The notes beneath the pieces were generated by a model that saw only the letters and a list, made by a program, of their open reading frames with translations, was not told where the DNA came from and did not search any database. Source: Fructilactobacillus lindneri DSM 20690 = JCM 11027 (GTDB taxonomy: Bacteria; Bacillota; Bacilli; Lactobacillales; Lactobacillaceae). Taken from it: a stretch of 64,000 nucleotides of DNA. Where the stretch lies: the NCBI RefSeq assembly GCF_002907375.1, contig NZ_MIYK01000001.1, positions 310,001-374,000 of the forward strand. Direction: 5' to 3'. Made by a program: the position numbers and the translations under genes. This document shows positions 17,169 through 27,335 of the stretch, in pieces (the first letter of the stretch is position 1; every line of letters starts with the position of its first letter).

Positions 17169-18661
17169 TAAGCATTTTTTTGTTTGTGTGTTCCAATATC
17201 ATAAATAATCCATCCAATTAGTCCAAATGCAATTGGTCCAAAAATGGTCCAAAAAGCTGTTTCGTAGTCTTTGGTTAAAATTGGCTCAATAGCTGTGAAT
17301 CCTATTCCAAGAATTAGAACAATCATAATGATTGTCACAACTACTGTAGTAAATAATTTATTTTTATAAAAAACAAACGGTCTTTCGATGTTTTTTAATT
17401 TTTTGAAAAATGGAAATGCACCAACTAAGAAAAGGTATGGGAAAGTACTAGAAATATTTCCCATATCAGTCAAAATAAGATAAAATTTTTGTGCTCCTGA
17501 ACCACTGAACGAAATCGCAAAAATAACGACTGCCACGGCAGCTGCTTGAATCCACATCGCAAATGCTGGCATTCCATGTTTGTTAAGTTTAGTCACTCGT
17601 TTAGGCCAAATTTTAGGGTCTGAGCCTTCAATAAATGATTTAATGGGTGAATATATTAAGACAAAAAAGGAACCAATATATGCCAAAAACATGCTTAATC
17701 CGGCAAAACGTGCAAACCATTCTCCAGTTATAATAGCAGTAGCAGAAGAGAATCCTATAGTCTTAGCTAAAACATAACCAAGGTTGCTAACAAGAACATA
17801 AGTAATATTACCTAAATTAACGCTTCCTTTACCTAAAACTTGTTGCCAATTAGCAGTTACTCCTACGAAGAAGATAGCTCCAGAATAAATTACTGCCATA
17901 ATAATTCCACCAATAATTACACCACGTGGAAAATTACGCTTGGGATTATCAACTTGATCAACGATTCCTCCCATAGATTCCATTCCACCATAAGCAAAAA
18001 TGGCATAAACAACAAATGACATTACTGCGATGGGACTAGAAAATAATGGGTTAGGGGATTTAATAAAAGTAGACATTCCATGAACTTGTTCAGCTAAATT
18101 ACCATGATTTGCAAACAAGATGAAAATTGAAATTATTACGAATAAAACAGGTAAAATAATTGAGAAAATACCACCGATATTGGCTACTTTTGAAATTTGA
18201 TTAAATCCTTTAGTGGCACAAAGTGTAGAAATTAGTACCCAGAGAATTCCCAAAATTCCAATAGTTTGCATTGATGAGAAAATTCCAAACAAATGCCAAG
18301 TACTAGTTTTGTCAGTACCAAAGAAAATATTTGAAACTGGAATCCAAACCTTGCTTGAAACTGAAATCATCCAAATTATCCAGGCAGATAACCAGATGAA
18401 AGTCCCAATAAAAGCTAATTTTTCTCCAATTGAATTTTTTAACCAGGAATAAATGCCACCTTTTTCATTACTAAATGAAGAACCGTATTCAGCAAACATT
18501 AATCCAGTAGGTAAAAAGAATACTAAGGCTGCAAAAACATACCAAATAATACTTGCATAACCCATTTGATCATATGCAACAGTCACATTGGCAAATCCAA
18601 ATATTGACGAAAGAATCATTAAAACTAAACCACTTACACTCATTTTTTTATTATTTTTCAT
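17168..18661 (-). CDS. YjeM-type amino acid / glutamate-GABA family antiporter
   Basis: A 497-residue polytopic membrane protein of the APC superfamily with about 12 hydrophobic segments. The start KMSVSGLVLMILSSIFGFANV and YGGMESMGGIVDQVDNPKRNFPRG match the YjeM branch, whose substrate is not established; glutamate/GABA antiporters are the nearest named group. It is 12 bases downstream of the PepD-type dipeptidase gene and clearly cotranscribed with it, so exchange or uptake of amino acids or peptide breakdown products is a reasonable guess. The start follows GGAGGTAATC. Family call is good, substrate unknown. Confidence 0.85.
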   Translation of the reverse strand: MKNNKKMSVSGLVLMILSSIFGFANVTVAYDQMGYASIIWYVFAALVFFLPTGLMFAEYGSSFSNEKGGIYSWLKNSIGEKLAFIGTFIWLSAWIIWMISVSSKVWIPVSNIFFGTDKTSTWHLFGIFSSMQTIGILGILWVLISTLCATKGFNQISKVANIGGIFSIILPVLFVIISIFILFANHGNLAEQVHGMSTFIKSPNPLFSSPIAVMSFVVYAIFAYGGMESMGGIVDQVDNPKRNFPRGVIIGGIIMAVIYSGAIFFVGVTANWQQVLGKGSVNLGNITYVLVSNLGYVLAKTIGFSSATAIITGEWFARFAGLSMFLAYIGSFFVLIYSPIKSFIEGSDPKIWPKRVTKLNKHGMPAFAMWIQAAAVAVVIFAISFSGSGAQKFYLILTDMGNISSTFPYLFLVGAFPFFKKLKNIERPFVFYKNKLFTTVVVTIIMIVLILGIGFTAIEPILTKDYETAFWTIFGPIAFGLIGWIIYDIGTHKQKNA

Positions 18662-18673
18662 ATGATTACCTCC

Positions 18674-20098
18674 TTAAAGATTCAAATCTTGATGATAATT
18701 TAATGGAGAAAAATCAGTTGATTGCGTAATAAACTGAGATGCAAGTTTTTTAAAAGAATCCATAGCCATTATAGCTGCTTTATTGCTTTGTTTATCTGCT
18801 AATTTGTTTAGTTCTTTCCCAGTAAGATTATCTGATGCCTGAATAGTTTCGTTGATTATTTGAATATAACTTTGAACTAGTTGATTTTGAACATTAGATA
18901 ACTGTTCTCCAAACTCTAAATAATGAGGATCAACAAGAACTCCAACCAATTTATAAATCCAATAAGCAGATTTAGGATCATAATCTTTTCCAACTGGATA
19001 TTGATACTCTTCAGGAGTATCAGTAATTCCAGCAAAAAATGGCACATAAGTACTTTGTGCACCCACACCCATTAAAAGCCAGTGGATATCGCCAATTTGT
19101 TGTGGAAGATTACCATTTAATTGTAAAACATGTGACTCTTGTGTTTTAGCCAAACTAATAGGTCTAAACTTAGTTTTTTCTGTTTTAGTTCCGGTTCCAA
19201 GTGGATCAAAAACAGTTCCTTGATAATGAGAACTTAAAAATGATTGAGCATCAAACACAGAAATTAAATGCTCTGCTTTTTGACTAAAAGGTAATTGTTG
19301 TGAATTTGGATTTTGTTCAATTTTAGGATTAAATGTTCTTTGTCCATACCAAACTCTAGGTGTATTGTAATAAGTATCTGATTGATCTTGAGTACCAAAA
19401 ATTTCTCTAAAATTAAACCCCTTTCTATTAATATTTAATTTGTTTTGATTAACAAACTCAAGAATATTAGGGGACCATTGGAAATTAATGGGATCATCAA
19501 AATTAATATTTTGGATTGCCATTTGATTTGCCACAACAGCATACTCATCATCTGGGATTTTTTCAGCAACCCAATTATGACCAGATCCGATTTCAAAATA
19601 CCAAACTTCCTTACAATCTGAAAAAAGAATTCCATTTGTTTCAGAAGCTCCGTATTCACTTACAATTTTACCTAATCTCTTTACACCTTCTTTAGCGGTT
19701 TTTATATATGGAAGAACAACTGTTACCATTGCTTCTTCCCCAATACCATTTTTTACTAAGGAATCCGCTCCAAGAACTTGATTATTAGCATAAGTACTTT
19801 CAGTAGCACTCATTGCTACTCCGTCTTCATTAATACCGTCTTCTTCAAATAAACCAAATTTATCGGTCCATTCCGGAGTAGCAGTATACTTTAACCGTTC
19901 TTTAGGCAACAAGATTTGAAAATTATTATCTTTAGAAATAAATTTTTGCTGTTTTGCTAATTTTTGGTGTTCATGAACTATAAAACGTTTAGGCCAAGCT
20001 GATTTAGCATCTTCATTTCTACCAATCAGAGTACTTCCATCTGTAGTTGCTTTTCTACCAACCAAAATGCTTGTACATGCTGAATAATTATTATTCAT
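18674..20098 (-). CDS. pepD: C69-family dipeptidase (PepD type)
   Basis: Cytoplasmic Ntn-hydrolase dipeptidase that releases amino acids from short peptides. 474 residues with the family N terminus SACTSILVGRKATTDGS, in which Cys8 is the expected nucleophile, then LIGRNEDA, and downstream WYFEIGSGHNWVAEKIPDDEYAVVANQ split across the substrate site. No secretion signal. GGAG lies before the ATG. The downstream permease overlaps its transcription unit. Lactobacilli typically have several paralogues of this family, so the exact specificity is open. Confidence 0.93.
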   Translation of the reverse strand: MNNNYSACTSILVGRKATTDGSTLIGRNEDAKSAWPKRFIVHEHQKLAKQQKFISKDNNFQILLPKERLKYTATPEWTDKFGLFEEDGINEDGVAMSATESTYANNQVLGADSLVKNGIGEEAMVTVVLPYIKTAKEGVKRLGKIVSEYGASETNGILFSDCKEVWYFEIGSGHNWVAEKIPDDEYAVVANQMAIQNINFDDPINFQWSPNILEFVNQNKLNINRKGFNFREIFGTQDQSDTYYNTPRVWYGQRTFNPKIEQNPNSQQLPFSQKAEHLISVFDAQSFLSSHYQGTVFDPLGTGTKTEKTKFRPISLAKTQESHVLQLNGNLPQQIGDIHWLLMGVGAQSTYVPFFAGITDTPEEYQYPVGKDYDPKSAYWIYKLVGVLVDPHYLEFGEQLSNVQNQLVQSYIQIINETIQASDNLTGKELNKLADKQSNKAAIMAMDSFKKLASQFITQSTDFSPLNYHQDLNL

Positions 20099-20243
20099 TA
20101 TTACTCCTTATTTATTTTCAAAAAAATATCTTACATTTTAATTGTACACCAAGCTAATTTATAATTCATGATAATGAATAGTTATGAAGAAAAACCAATA
20201 AAGGTTATAATTATTATATTAAGTTAATTTTATGGAGTTAAAC

Positions 20244-21764
20244 ATGAAAAACGAACAATACATAATGGCAATTGATGAAGGAACCACATCTGCTCGTGCT
20301 ATTTTATTTAACCATCAAGGACAAGAAATTGGAAAAGCACAAAAAGAAATCACACAATACTTTCCACATTCTGGATGGGTTGAACAAGATGCAAACGAAA
20401 TTTGGAATACTGTTGAAACTATAATTTCTGAGGTGCTTTTTAAAAGTGAAATCCCTCCATATAAGGTTCGTTCAATTGGAATTAGCAATCAAAGAGAGAC
20501 AACGGTTATTTGGGATAAAAATACAGGCAAGCCTATTTATAATGCAATTGTTTGGCAATCAAAACAAACCGCATCGATTGCTAATCAATTAAAACAAGAG
20601 GGTTACGAAAAGTTAATTCATGAAAAAACTGGATTATTAATTGATTCTTACTTTTCTGCTACTAAAATAAAATGGATTTTAGATCATGTTGAAGGTTCTA
20701 GAGAAAGAGCACAAAATGGTGAGTTAATGTTTGGTACCATTGATACGTGGTTATTATGGAAGTTGACTAATGGAAAAGTACATGCTACCGATTATACTAA
20801 TGCTAGTAGAACTATGTTGTTTAACATTAACGATTTAAAATGGGATCAAGAAATATTAAATATTTTGAATATTCCGCAAAAGTTATTGCCAAAAGTTGAA
20901 GACCCCTCTCATATTTATGGATATACACAAGATTTTACTTTTATGGGAGTTCAAATTCCAATTTCTGGAATTGCTGGAGACCAACAATCTTCCTTATTTG
21001 GACAACTAGCCTTAAAACCTGGAATGACTAAGAACACTTATGGAACTGGTGCCTTTATCATGATGAATTTAGGTAATTCGGTTAAGTTATCTAAACAAGG
21101 GTTACTGACTACCATTGCCTATGGTCTTAATGGTGAAATTACTTATGCATATGAGGGAAGTATTTTTGCTGCAGGAGCAGCCGTTGAATGGTTGAAAAAT
21201 GGAATTAAAATTATTGATGATGTTTCTGAATCTGGAAAGCTGGCACAGGAAACTAAAACTTCAGAAATTGTTTATGTAGTACCTGCATTTTCTGGGTTGG
21301 GTGCTCCTTATTGGGATCAAAATATTCGTGGTTCAATTTTAGGGTTAACTATGCATACCACCAAGAATCAAATTGTGCGTGCAACGTTAGAATCATTAGG
21401 CTATCAAACAAAAGACGTCTTAGAAACGATGGTGGATGAAACAGGAATCGAACTAAAATCAGTAGTTGTAGATGGCGGTGTGTCCAAAAATAATTATTTA
21501 ATGCAATTTCAGTCAGATATTTTAAATAAGACAATTGAAAGATCACAAATATCTGAAACTACAGCACTAGGGGCAGCTTATTTAGCTGGATTATCAGTGG
21601 GATATTGGAAAAATATTACTGAATTACAAAAAAATAAAACAGCTGGTATTATATTTAATCCCCAGATAAGTCAAAATAATCGTAATAAACTATATGATGG
21701 TTGGAAAATGGCTGTCAAAGCAACTAGTGAATTTAAAAAGGGGAAAAGTAATGGAACTTCCTGA
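20244..21764 (+). CDS. glpK: glycerol kinase
   Basis: Phosphorylates glycerol to glycerol 3-phosphate with ATP, supplying phospholipid backbone or glycolysis. 506 residues of FGGY carbohydrate kinase: phosphate loop [12 protein letters not shown] near 9-20, [10 protein letters not shown], the substrate region [25 protein letters not shown] and [29 protein letters not shown] second in-frame ATG at 20232 overlaps the GGAG site, so 20244 is preferred. The phosphorylated regulatory His region (HYYANSKE-like in enterococci) appears as [14 protein letters not shown], without a histidine at that site, as seen directly. Overlaps the next gene by 14 bases. Confidence 0.96.
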   Translation: MKNEQYIMAIDEGTTSARAILFNHQGQEIGKAQKEITQYFPHSGWVEQDANEIWNTVETIISEVLFKSEIPPYKVRSIGISNQRETTVIWDKNTGKPIYNAIVWQSKQTASIANQLKQEGYEKLIHEKTGLLIDSYFSATKIKWILDHVEGSRERAQNGELMFGTIDTWLLWKLTNGKVHATDYTNASRTMLFNINDLKWDQEILNILNIPQKLLPKVEDPSHIYGYTQDFTFMGVQIPISGIAGDQQSSLFGQLALKPGMTKNTYGTGAFIMMNLGNSVKLSKQGLLTTIAYGLNGEITYAYEGSIFAAGAAVEWLKNGIKIIDDVSESGKLAQETKTSEIVYVVPAFSGLGAPYWDQNIRGSILGLTMHTTKNQIVRATLESLGYQTKDVLETMVDETGIELKSVVVDGGVSKNNYLMQFQSDILNKTIERSQISETTALGAAYLAGLSVGYWKNITELQKNKTAGIIFNPQISQNNRNKLYDGWKMAVKATSEFKKGKSNGTS

Positions 21765-23091
21765 AGAATTTAAAACTAAATATCAAAAATTACTGGGCAA
21801 TGAATATGGTGAATTTATAAAAAGTTTTGATGATGAACCAGATAATGGATTTCGCATTAATAAATTAAAATCAGCAGCAAATATTCATGAAAATTTTGAC
21901 TATCCAATTGAGTATGTTCCAAATGGATACTATGGTAAAGTCAATGGTAAAACACCTGAACATCAAAGTGGATATGTTTATAGTCAAGAACCATCAGCAA
22001 TGTTTGTGGCTCAAGTAGTAGATCCACAACCTGGAGAAAAAATCCTAGATTTATGTGCTGCACCAGGTGGGAAATCCACCCAAATTGCTAACTTATTAAA
22101 TAATACTGGTTTATTAGTTTCTAATGAAATTGATCGGGGACGCGCTAAAATATTAGTAGAAAATCTTGAAAGGTTTGGCGTTTGGAATTCACTAATTTTG
22201 AATGAATCTCCTCAAAAAATGGCTAGTCATTTTAAACATTATTTTGACAAAATTTTAATTGATGCACCTTGTTCTGGGGAGGGAATGTTCCGTAAAAATC
22301 ATGAAGCTACGAAATATTGGTCAATTGATTACCCTAAAGAATGCGCTATTCGACAAAAAGAAATAATTACCGAAGCAGTTAAAATGCTTAAACCTGGTGG
22401 CCAGTTAATTTATTCGACTTGTACTTTTGCTCCTGAAGAGGATGAACAGATTATTGCTTGGATATTAGAAAATTACAATTTTACTATATTACCAATCCCT
22501 AAATATGAAGGAATGGTTGATGGGAAACCTGCTTGGGCAAATGGAGAAGAGGACTTAACTAAAACTGTTCGTCTTTTTCCGCACCTGTTCAGGGGAGATG
22601 GGCATTTTGTAGCTAAATTACAGAATAACGATTTGAAATCGATTAATAAATTTAATCCGCAAAAATCAAATGTAAAACCTGATATCCAAAAGGAATGGGA
22701 AAAATTTAACAATGATACTTTTGTTGATTTTGATCCCAAAAATCTTTTAAAGTTTGGTGATATGTTATATTCTTTCAATCCTGAAATACCAAATTTACAG
22801 GGATTAAAAGTTATGCGACCAGGAACACCATTAGGGATAGTTAAAAAAAATCGAATCGAACCTAGTTATGGACTCTCACTAGCTATCAATCCTAAAAATG
22901 TTAAGAGAAAAATTCAAATTGACAGAAATCAATGGAAAGCATATGTTCACGGAGATACTATTAAAGTCGATAAAGATTTGAATAAAGGATGGTATTTAAT
23001 TCAATGTGATGAAATGGCAGTTGGATTTGGTAAAGTTGTTAATGGAACTTTGAAAAATTTTTTCCCTAAGGGTTTAAGATTTAAAGTATAA
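21751..23091 (+). CDS. RsmF/RsmB-type 16S rRNA cytosine-C5 methyltransferase
   Basis: SAM-dependent m5C methyltransferase of the NOL1/NOP2/Sun family, 446 residues. SAM site [16 protein letters not shown], catalytic region [13 protein letters not shown] and the second conserved Cys in [13 protein letters not shown]. The C-terminal half (from about 290) resembles the RsmF-specific PUA-like region, which ends [19 protein letters not shown]. The start inside the end of glpK follows AAAAGGGG; a longer frame exists upstream but lacks a site. Overlap with glpK implies coupled translation. Exact target base (1407 region) is inferred from the family. Confidence 0.92.
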   Translation: MELPEEFKTKYQKLLGNEYGEFIKSFDDEPDNGFRINKLKSAANIHENFDYPIEYVPNGYYGKVNGKTPEHQSGYVYSQEPSAMFVAQVVDPQPGEKILDLCAAPGGKSTQIANLLNNTGLLVSNEIDRGRAKILVENLERFGVWNSLILNESPQKMASHFKHYFDKILIDAPCSGEGMFRKNHEATKYWSIDYPKECAIRQKEIITEAVKMLKPGGQLIYSTCTFAPEEDEQIIAWILENYNFTILPIPKYEGMVDGKPAWANGEEDLTKTVRLFPHLFRGDGHFVAKLQNNDLKSINKFNPQKSNVKPDIQKEWEKFNNDTFVDFDPKNLLKFGDMLYSFNPEIPNLQGLKVMRPGTPLGIVKKNRIEPSYGLSLAINPKNVKRKIQIDRNQWKAYVHGDTIKVDKDLNKGWYLIQCDEMAVGFGKVVNGTLKNFFPKGLRFKV

Positions 23092-23142
23092 AAAAATAAT
23101 GCTCTGACCAACAATTAGCTGGTCAGAGCATTATTTTTTTAT
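23091..23142. terminator. bidirectional terminator between rsmF-like gene and fni
   Basis: Stem AAAATAATGCTCTGACCA and complement around a short loop, with A/T runs on both sides; serves two convergent genes. Confidence 0.9.
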
Positions 23143-24170
23143 TTAATATGTCTTTGTTGTAAATAACTAAGTAGTTCAGGACTAAGGACTGTTTTTTTAG
23201 TACGCAATTCTTGGATATTTTGAACACCCAAAATAGTAAAAATTGATTTAATTCCATCAATCCATGAATTAATCATAATTTCTGTTTTTTCGACGCCATT
23301 ATCAATTAAACTAACTAATATTTCACTAGCTATCCCAACTGCATCTGCACCCAAATATAGTGATTTTACAATTTCTAATGGATTTGTAATTCCACCGGTG
23401 GCAATAATTTGTACCCCATTAACTTTTTGAGACTCATAAAGAGATTGAACTGTGTTTATGCCCCAATCTTTTAAATATTTCATTTCCTTATTTTTACGTC
23501 TAAAGTTCTCAATTTGTGCAAAATTAGTACCACCACGTCCACCGATATTAACGTATTTAACACTTATATTTTTTAATCGTTGAAGGGACTCAGAATCCAT
23601 TCCAAAACCCACTTCTTTAATAATTACAGGGATTGTCACATGTTCTACAATTTTTTGGATATTATCAATCCACTTAAATACTGATGCTCCTTCTGGCATA
23701 ATAATCTCTTGAACTGCATTAATATGGATTTCAATTGCGTTGGCATCGATGAGTTTAATCGCATCATCAACTTCATCCAAGGAAACATCCGCACCTAAAT
23801 TAGCAATTAAAATTCCTTTTGGATTAACTTTTCTGGCAATTGTAAAACTGTCGCTTGTTTCTGGATATTTTAAAGCGACACTTTCACTCCCAACAGCCAT
23901 TGCTATTCCAGTATCTTTAGAAATTTTAGCTAATTTTTGATTTAATTTTTTAGTAAAATCACTTCCACCAGTCATTGCTTCAATGTAAAAGGGGATATTA
24001 AATTTAAGATTGCCAATTTGTGTCGAAATATCAACTTCTTTTTTACTAATTTCTGGCAGAGAGTTAGGCATAAAGCGAATATCATCAAATCCAGCATTTG
24101 AATTCTCTTGATGAAATTTTTTGGCTAATGAAACATGTTCATCTTTTCTATGGGAATGTTGGTTTAACAT
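23139..24170 (-). CDS. fni: isopentenyl-diphosphate delta-isomerase, type 2
   Basis: FMN- and NADPH-dependent isomerase turning IPP into DMAPP, the last step before prenyl chain synthesis. 343 residues: start HRKDEHVSLAKKFHQEN, IEAMTGGSDFTKKLN, VGSESVALKYPE, IGGRGGTNFAQIEN (flavin phosphate site) and ATGGITNPLEI. It is the last gene of a four-gene mevalonate operon and lies 11 bases behind mvaK2. Type 2 isomerase linked to mevalonate genes is the normal arrangement in lactobacilli. Confidence 0.96.
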   Translation of the reverse strand: MLNQHSHRKDEHVSLAKKFHQENSNAGFDDIRFMPNSLPEISKKEVDISTQIGNLKFNIPFYIEAMTGGSDFTKKLNQKLAKISKDTGIAMAVGSESVALKYPETSDSFTIARKVNPKGILIANLGADVSLDEVDDAIKLIDANAIEIHINAVQEIIMPEGASVFKWIDNIQKIVEHVTIPVIIKEVGFGMDSESLQRLKNISVKYVNIGGRGGTNFAQIENFRRKNKEMKYLKDWGINTVQSLYESQKVNGVQIIATGGITNPLEIVKSLYLGADAVGIASEILVSLIDNGVEKTEIMINSWIDGIKSIFTILGVQNIQELRTKKTVLSPELLSYLQQRHIK

Positions 24171-24181
24171 CCTAAAACTCC

Positions 24182-25249
24182 TTAATGTTCATAAATACTA
24201 ATATCAAGTCTTTGAATTCCATTTTCTTTCCAATCCTTAATAAGCTGATTGATATCGCATTCTTTTTCAATTAAAACAATTCCACAATCTCCACCACCAG
24301 CTCCAGAAGTTTTTGCTGCACCACCAAACTTGTCAGCAATTTCAATTAATTTTGTCAAAGCAGGGGTTTCAATATCAACATGAGCAAATTTACTTAAATT
24401 GCGCAATAATAATCGATTCCAGTTAATATTGTTCATAATTATTCTAATATTATTTTGTCTGAAACCATTTGTAATTTCTCTTACGCACTTATTACTATCA
24501 TGGAGAAATTTTTGATAACGTGAATTATTTTTTCCTTTTTTTAATTCAACTTTATCAATTAAATTAGATGTTGAAGAAGGAGATCCAGACCATCCAACTA
24601 AAAATTTTAATGAATTGGGGATTTTTAAAGGAATAATCTCTAAATCCGGCCATTGTAATTTGAGAAGTTCTTTAATAGATATTTTTTTACGAAAATCTGC
24701 TAACCATTGTCGATCGAAAGAACTATATGAAATAATTCCACCAAAAACACTTGATGCTACATCACCTAATGATCCATTACCTTGAACATCAAAATGAGAA
24801 ATTGCAGCTAATTTAAATAATTCAATTTTAGTAATTTTTAATTGGTACAGTTCACAAAGTGCTTTGATAGTTGCTACGGTCACCGCCGCAGATGAACCTA
24901 ATCCATATTTTTTTCCATCACCATTATCCAATGTACTGTTAACGTTAATTTCATATGTTTGTGGGGGAATATTCAACGTTTGAACGTATTCTTCTGTAAC
25001 ATTGATAGCAGAAATAATATATTGAAATGGATTATCACGATTATCAACAACCATTTTTGAACCTATCCGATGCGATCTTAACATATGATTTTCATATTGT
25101 TTTGAGGTAATCAGACCAGTTCCGGAAGTTTTTTTTAACTTAACGGTAACAAAACGATTAACCGCAGCTATAATGGCATGATTGCCGTTTTCAACAACAG
25201 CATATTCTCCAGCAATATAAATTTTTCCAGGAGCTTTAGTTGTAATCAA
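24182..25249 (-). CDS. mvaK2: phosphomevalonate kinase
   Basis: GHMP kinase phosphorylating mevalonate 5-phosphate. 355 residues: N-terminal APGKIYIAGEYAVVENGNHAI, ATP loop KKYGLGSSAAVTVATI near 118-133, DVASSVFGGIISY and C-terminal GAAKTSGAGGGDCGIVL. Lies between mvaD (16 bases upstream) and fni. Its C-terminal motif 3 (SGAGGGDCG) and length fit phosphomevalonate kinase better than mevalonate kinase. Confidence 0.95.
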   Translation of the reverse strand: MITTKAPGKIYIAGEYAVVENGNHAIIAAVNRFVTVKLKKTSGTGLITSKQYENHMLRSHRIGSKMVVDNRDNPFQYIISAINVTEEYVQTLNIPPQTYEINVNSTLDNGDGKKYGLGSSAAVTVATIKALCELYQLKITKIELFKLAAISHFDVQGNGSLGDVASSVFGGIISYSSFDRQWLADFRKKISIKELLKLQWPDLEIIPLKIPNSLKFLVGWSGSPSSTSNLIDKVELKKGKNNSRYQKFLHDSNKCVREITNGFRQNNIRIIMNNINWNRLLLRNLSKFAHVDIETPALTKLIEIADKFGGAAKTSGAGGGDCGIVLIEKECDINQLIKDWKENGIQRLDISIYEH

Positions 25250-25265
25250 ATTAGTAACTTCTTTC

Positions 25266-26255
25266 TTATTTTAAATACTTAATTCCAGGACCAGGTGAAG
25301 CAACTATTATCTTATCCTCATCAAAGTCTTTTTTCAATTCTTGCTTTAAGCTTACAAGATTATGGTCTTCTACTAAAATCTTCACATTGGGACCTGCGTC
25401 CATAGTAAAGTAACATTCGATTCCTCTTTGACGTAAGTTATGAACTAATTTCATAACTTTTAATGAATCAGCATCAAAATAGGTAAAATCTGGGTCTGCG
25501 CTTAATGTTAATGCGTGCATCCTCATAGCATTTTCTTCTGCAATTTTACCCATTCTACTAAAATCATGAGCTTTAATTGCTATTTTAATATTTTTAAGGT
25601 CTCGTTTGCAAAGTTTTTTCCATTCAACGTAGTAAGGGGAAGTGTCTTTTGAAATTTTCATACCTTGAGTACTAGTCATCTCTTTTTCTGATTTGTTAAC
25701 CAAAATTGCCACTATATGAATATTCCAATCAACTTTTTCAATAAAAGGAACTCCAATTGAGGTTTGATCACCAAATCCTTTTTGCCACTCCACAAAGCCA
25801 CCATAAATAGAACGAGTTGCAGATCCAGAACCTCTTCTAGCTAATCTCGATAGTTCTTTTTTGTTTAATTTTAATCCGATTGCTTTACTGGCAGCTCCTG
25901 CTAATGCAGCAAATCCAGAAGCAGAAGAAGCTAATCCTGCGGCAGTTGGAACATTGTTTGACGTTTTAACTTCTGCAAAAATGTTTTTACCAGCCATTTC
26001 TCTAACGATGTTTAAAAAATTAGTAATTCGTTTTGCTTTATTTCCTTTAACTGCTTCACCGTTAAAAATAATTTGATCAGCAGCTAACTCATTTTTAAAT
26101 GTTACTTCCGTGTCAGTATAAAATTTATCTAATGTTAATGACAAACTGCTAGTAGTCGGGATTTTTAAGGCTTCATTTTCTTTTCCCCAGTACTTTACTA
26201 ATGCAATATTGGTATGAGCACGTACTTTGGAATTATTTTGACTTTCAAATGTCAT
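25266..26255 (-). CDS. mvaD: diphosphomevalonate decarboxylase
   Basis: ATP-dependent decarboxylation of mevalonate 5-diphosphate to isopentenyl diphosphate. 329 residues: AHTNIALVKYWGKENEALKIP near 13-33 split by the conserved Lys, SSLSLTLDKFYT, AGLASSASGFAALAGAA, RRGSGSATRSIYGGFVEW, and TMDAGPNVKIL near the C terminus with the catalytic Asp. Ten bases downstream of mvk. Confidence 0.96.
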   Translation of the reverse strand: MTFESQNNSKVRAHTNIALVKYWGKENEALKIPTTSSLSLTLDKFYTDTEVTFKNELAADQIIFNGEAVKGNKAKRITNFLNIVREMAGKNIFAEVKTSNNVPTAAGLASSASGFAALAGAASKAIGLKLNKKELSRLARRGSGSATRSIYGGFVEWQKGFGDQTSIGVPFIEKVDWNIHIVAILVNKSEKEMTSTQGMKISKDTSPYYVEWKKLCKRDLKNIKIAIKAHDFSRMGKIAEENAMRMHALTLSADPDFTYFDADSLKVMKLVHNLRQRGIECYFTMDAGPNVKILVEDHNLVSLKQELKKDFDEDKIIVASPGPGIKYLK

Positions 26256-26264
26256 TGTTTACTC

Positions 26265-27206
26265 CTAATTGTTTAATTCTTGTAATGTTTGAATCCAAAC
26301 GTGAGCTGCTCCATTTTTTAATAAAGCATTTTTAATATTAATAGCTGTATGTTCTTTGGATGTAAGAGCAATTATACAGCCTCCCAAACCACTACCAGTT
26401 AATTTAGCACCTACTGCACCAAATTGTAGTGATATTTTTATTAATTTTTCAATTTCTTTTGAACTAACTTTAAGTTGTTTTAAATCTTGTTGGGCCAAAT
26501 TCATAATTTTACCAGTGCCGTTAATATCATCAGATGAAATGGTTTTTTTAGCATTCTCAACTAAGTCACCTAAATGATCAATAATTTGTAATATTTTAGT
26601 TTTATTATTTGCTAATTCGTCATGTACTTTACTAACTGCGACGCGTGTATTACTAGAAATCCCAGTATCTGCAATTACTAAGTAACCATTTAATTTAGAA
26701 GGAAAGTCAGAAAATTGTTTTGCTTCAAATAAAATCGGATGCATAGAACTAACCGTTTCAGCATCAATTCCACTTGGATTACCATGCGTGACATTTTCTT
26801 CAATATCAGTAAATGTTTTTAAGGTATTCATATTTAATGGCTTTTCGAAAAAATTGAAATATCCCCGAATAATAGCAGTCGCGGTTGCTGCAGAAGATCC
26901 CATGCCTCTTCCCAAAGGAATTTCACTTTTGATTGTAATATCTAAAGGAATTCGTTTCGAGTTAAGGTTATCTTCTAATTTAATGATTAATAATTTTAGT
27001 CCGTCCATATAAGCAGGTAGTTCGTTAGGAGTACCATTAAAATAAGAACTATGAATTATCGATTGATTAATTTTACTTTTTTTAATAGTTACGAAAACTT
27101 TAACTTGAGGTATTGGGAAGATAATGGCCGGTTTATTATATACAGCACTATGTTCACCCAAAAAAATAACTTTGGCATGACTTTTACCAGAGGCACTATT
27201 TTTCAT
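26265..27206 (-). CDS. mvk: mevalonate kinase
   Basis: First committed kinase of the lower mevalonate pathway. 313 residues: GKSHAKVIFLGEHSAVYNKPAI at 7-28 in two parts, ATP loop PLGRGMGSSAATATAIIRGYF, HGNPSGIDAETVS, and LTGSGLGGCIIAL at the C terminus. It is the first gene of the operon mvk-mvaD-mvaK2-fni; upstream on the minus strand is a candidate extended -10 (TGTGATAAAAT near 27233-27243) without a clear -35. HMG-CoA synthase and reductase are not in this window. Confidence 0.96.
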   Translation of the reverse strand: MKNSASGKSHAKVIFLGEHSAVYNKPAIIFPIPQVKVFVTIKKSKINQSIIHSSYFNGTPNELPAYMDGLKLLIIKLEDNLNSKRIPLDITIKSEIPLGRGMGSSAATATAIIRGYFNFFEKPLNMNTLKTFTDIEENVTHGNPSGIDAETVSSMHPILFEAKQFSDFPSKLNGYLVIADTGISSNTRVAVSKVHDELANNKTKILQIIDHLGDLVENAKKTISSDDINGTGKIMNLAQQDLKQLKVSSKEIEKLIKISLQFGAVGAKLTGSGLGGCIIALTSKEHTAINIKNALLKNGAAHVWIQTLQELNN

Positions 27207-27335
27207 TAATAATCGCTCGCTTTCTTAATAGTCTCATTTTATCACAAATTATTTTATTTCTAGCACTCAAGCGTATTGACATTATCGAATATCACTAACT
27301 TGTAGTAAAATTGTTTTAGTTAGAAATGAAAGTTG

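Noticed and set aside
27240-27332. TTGACA at 27276-27281 as the -35 box of dinG
   Set aside because: No -10 hexamer at 16-18 bases; the nearest TAGTAA/TAAAAT lies 21-24 bases away, so I did not call a promoter.
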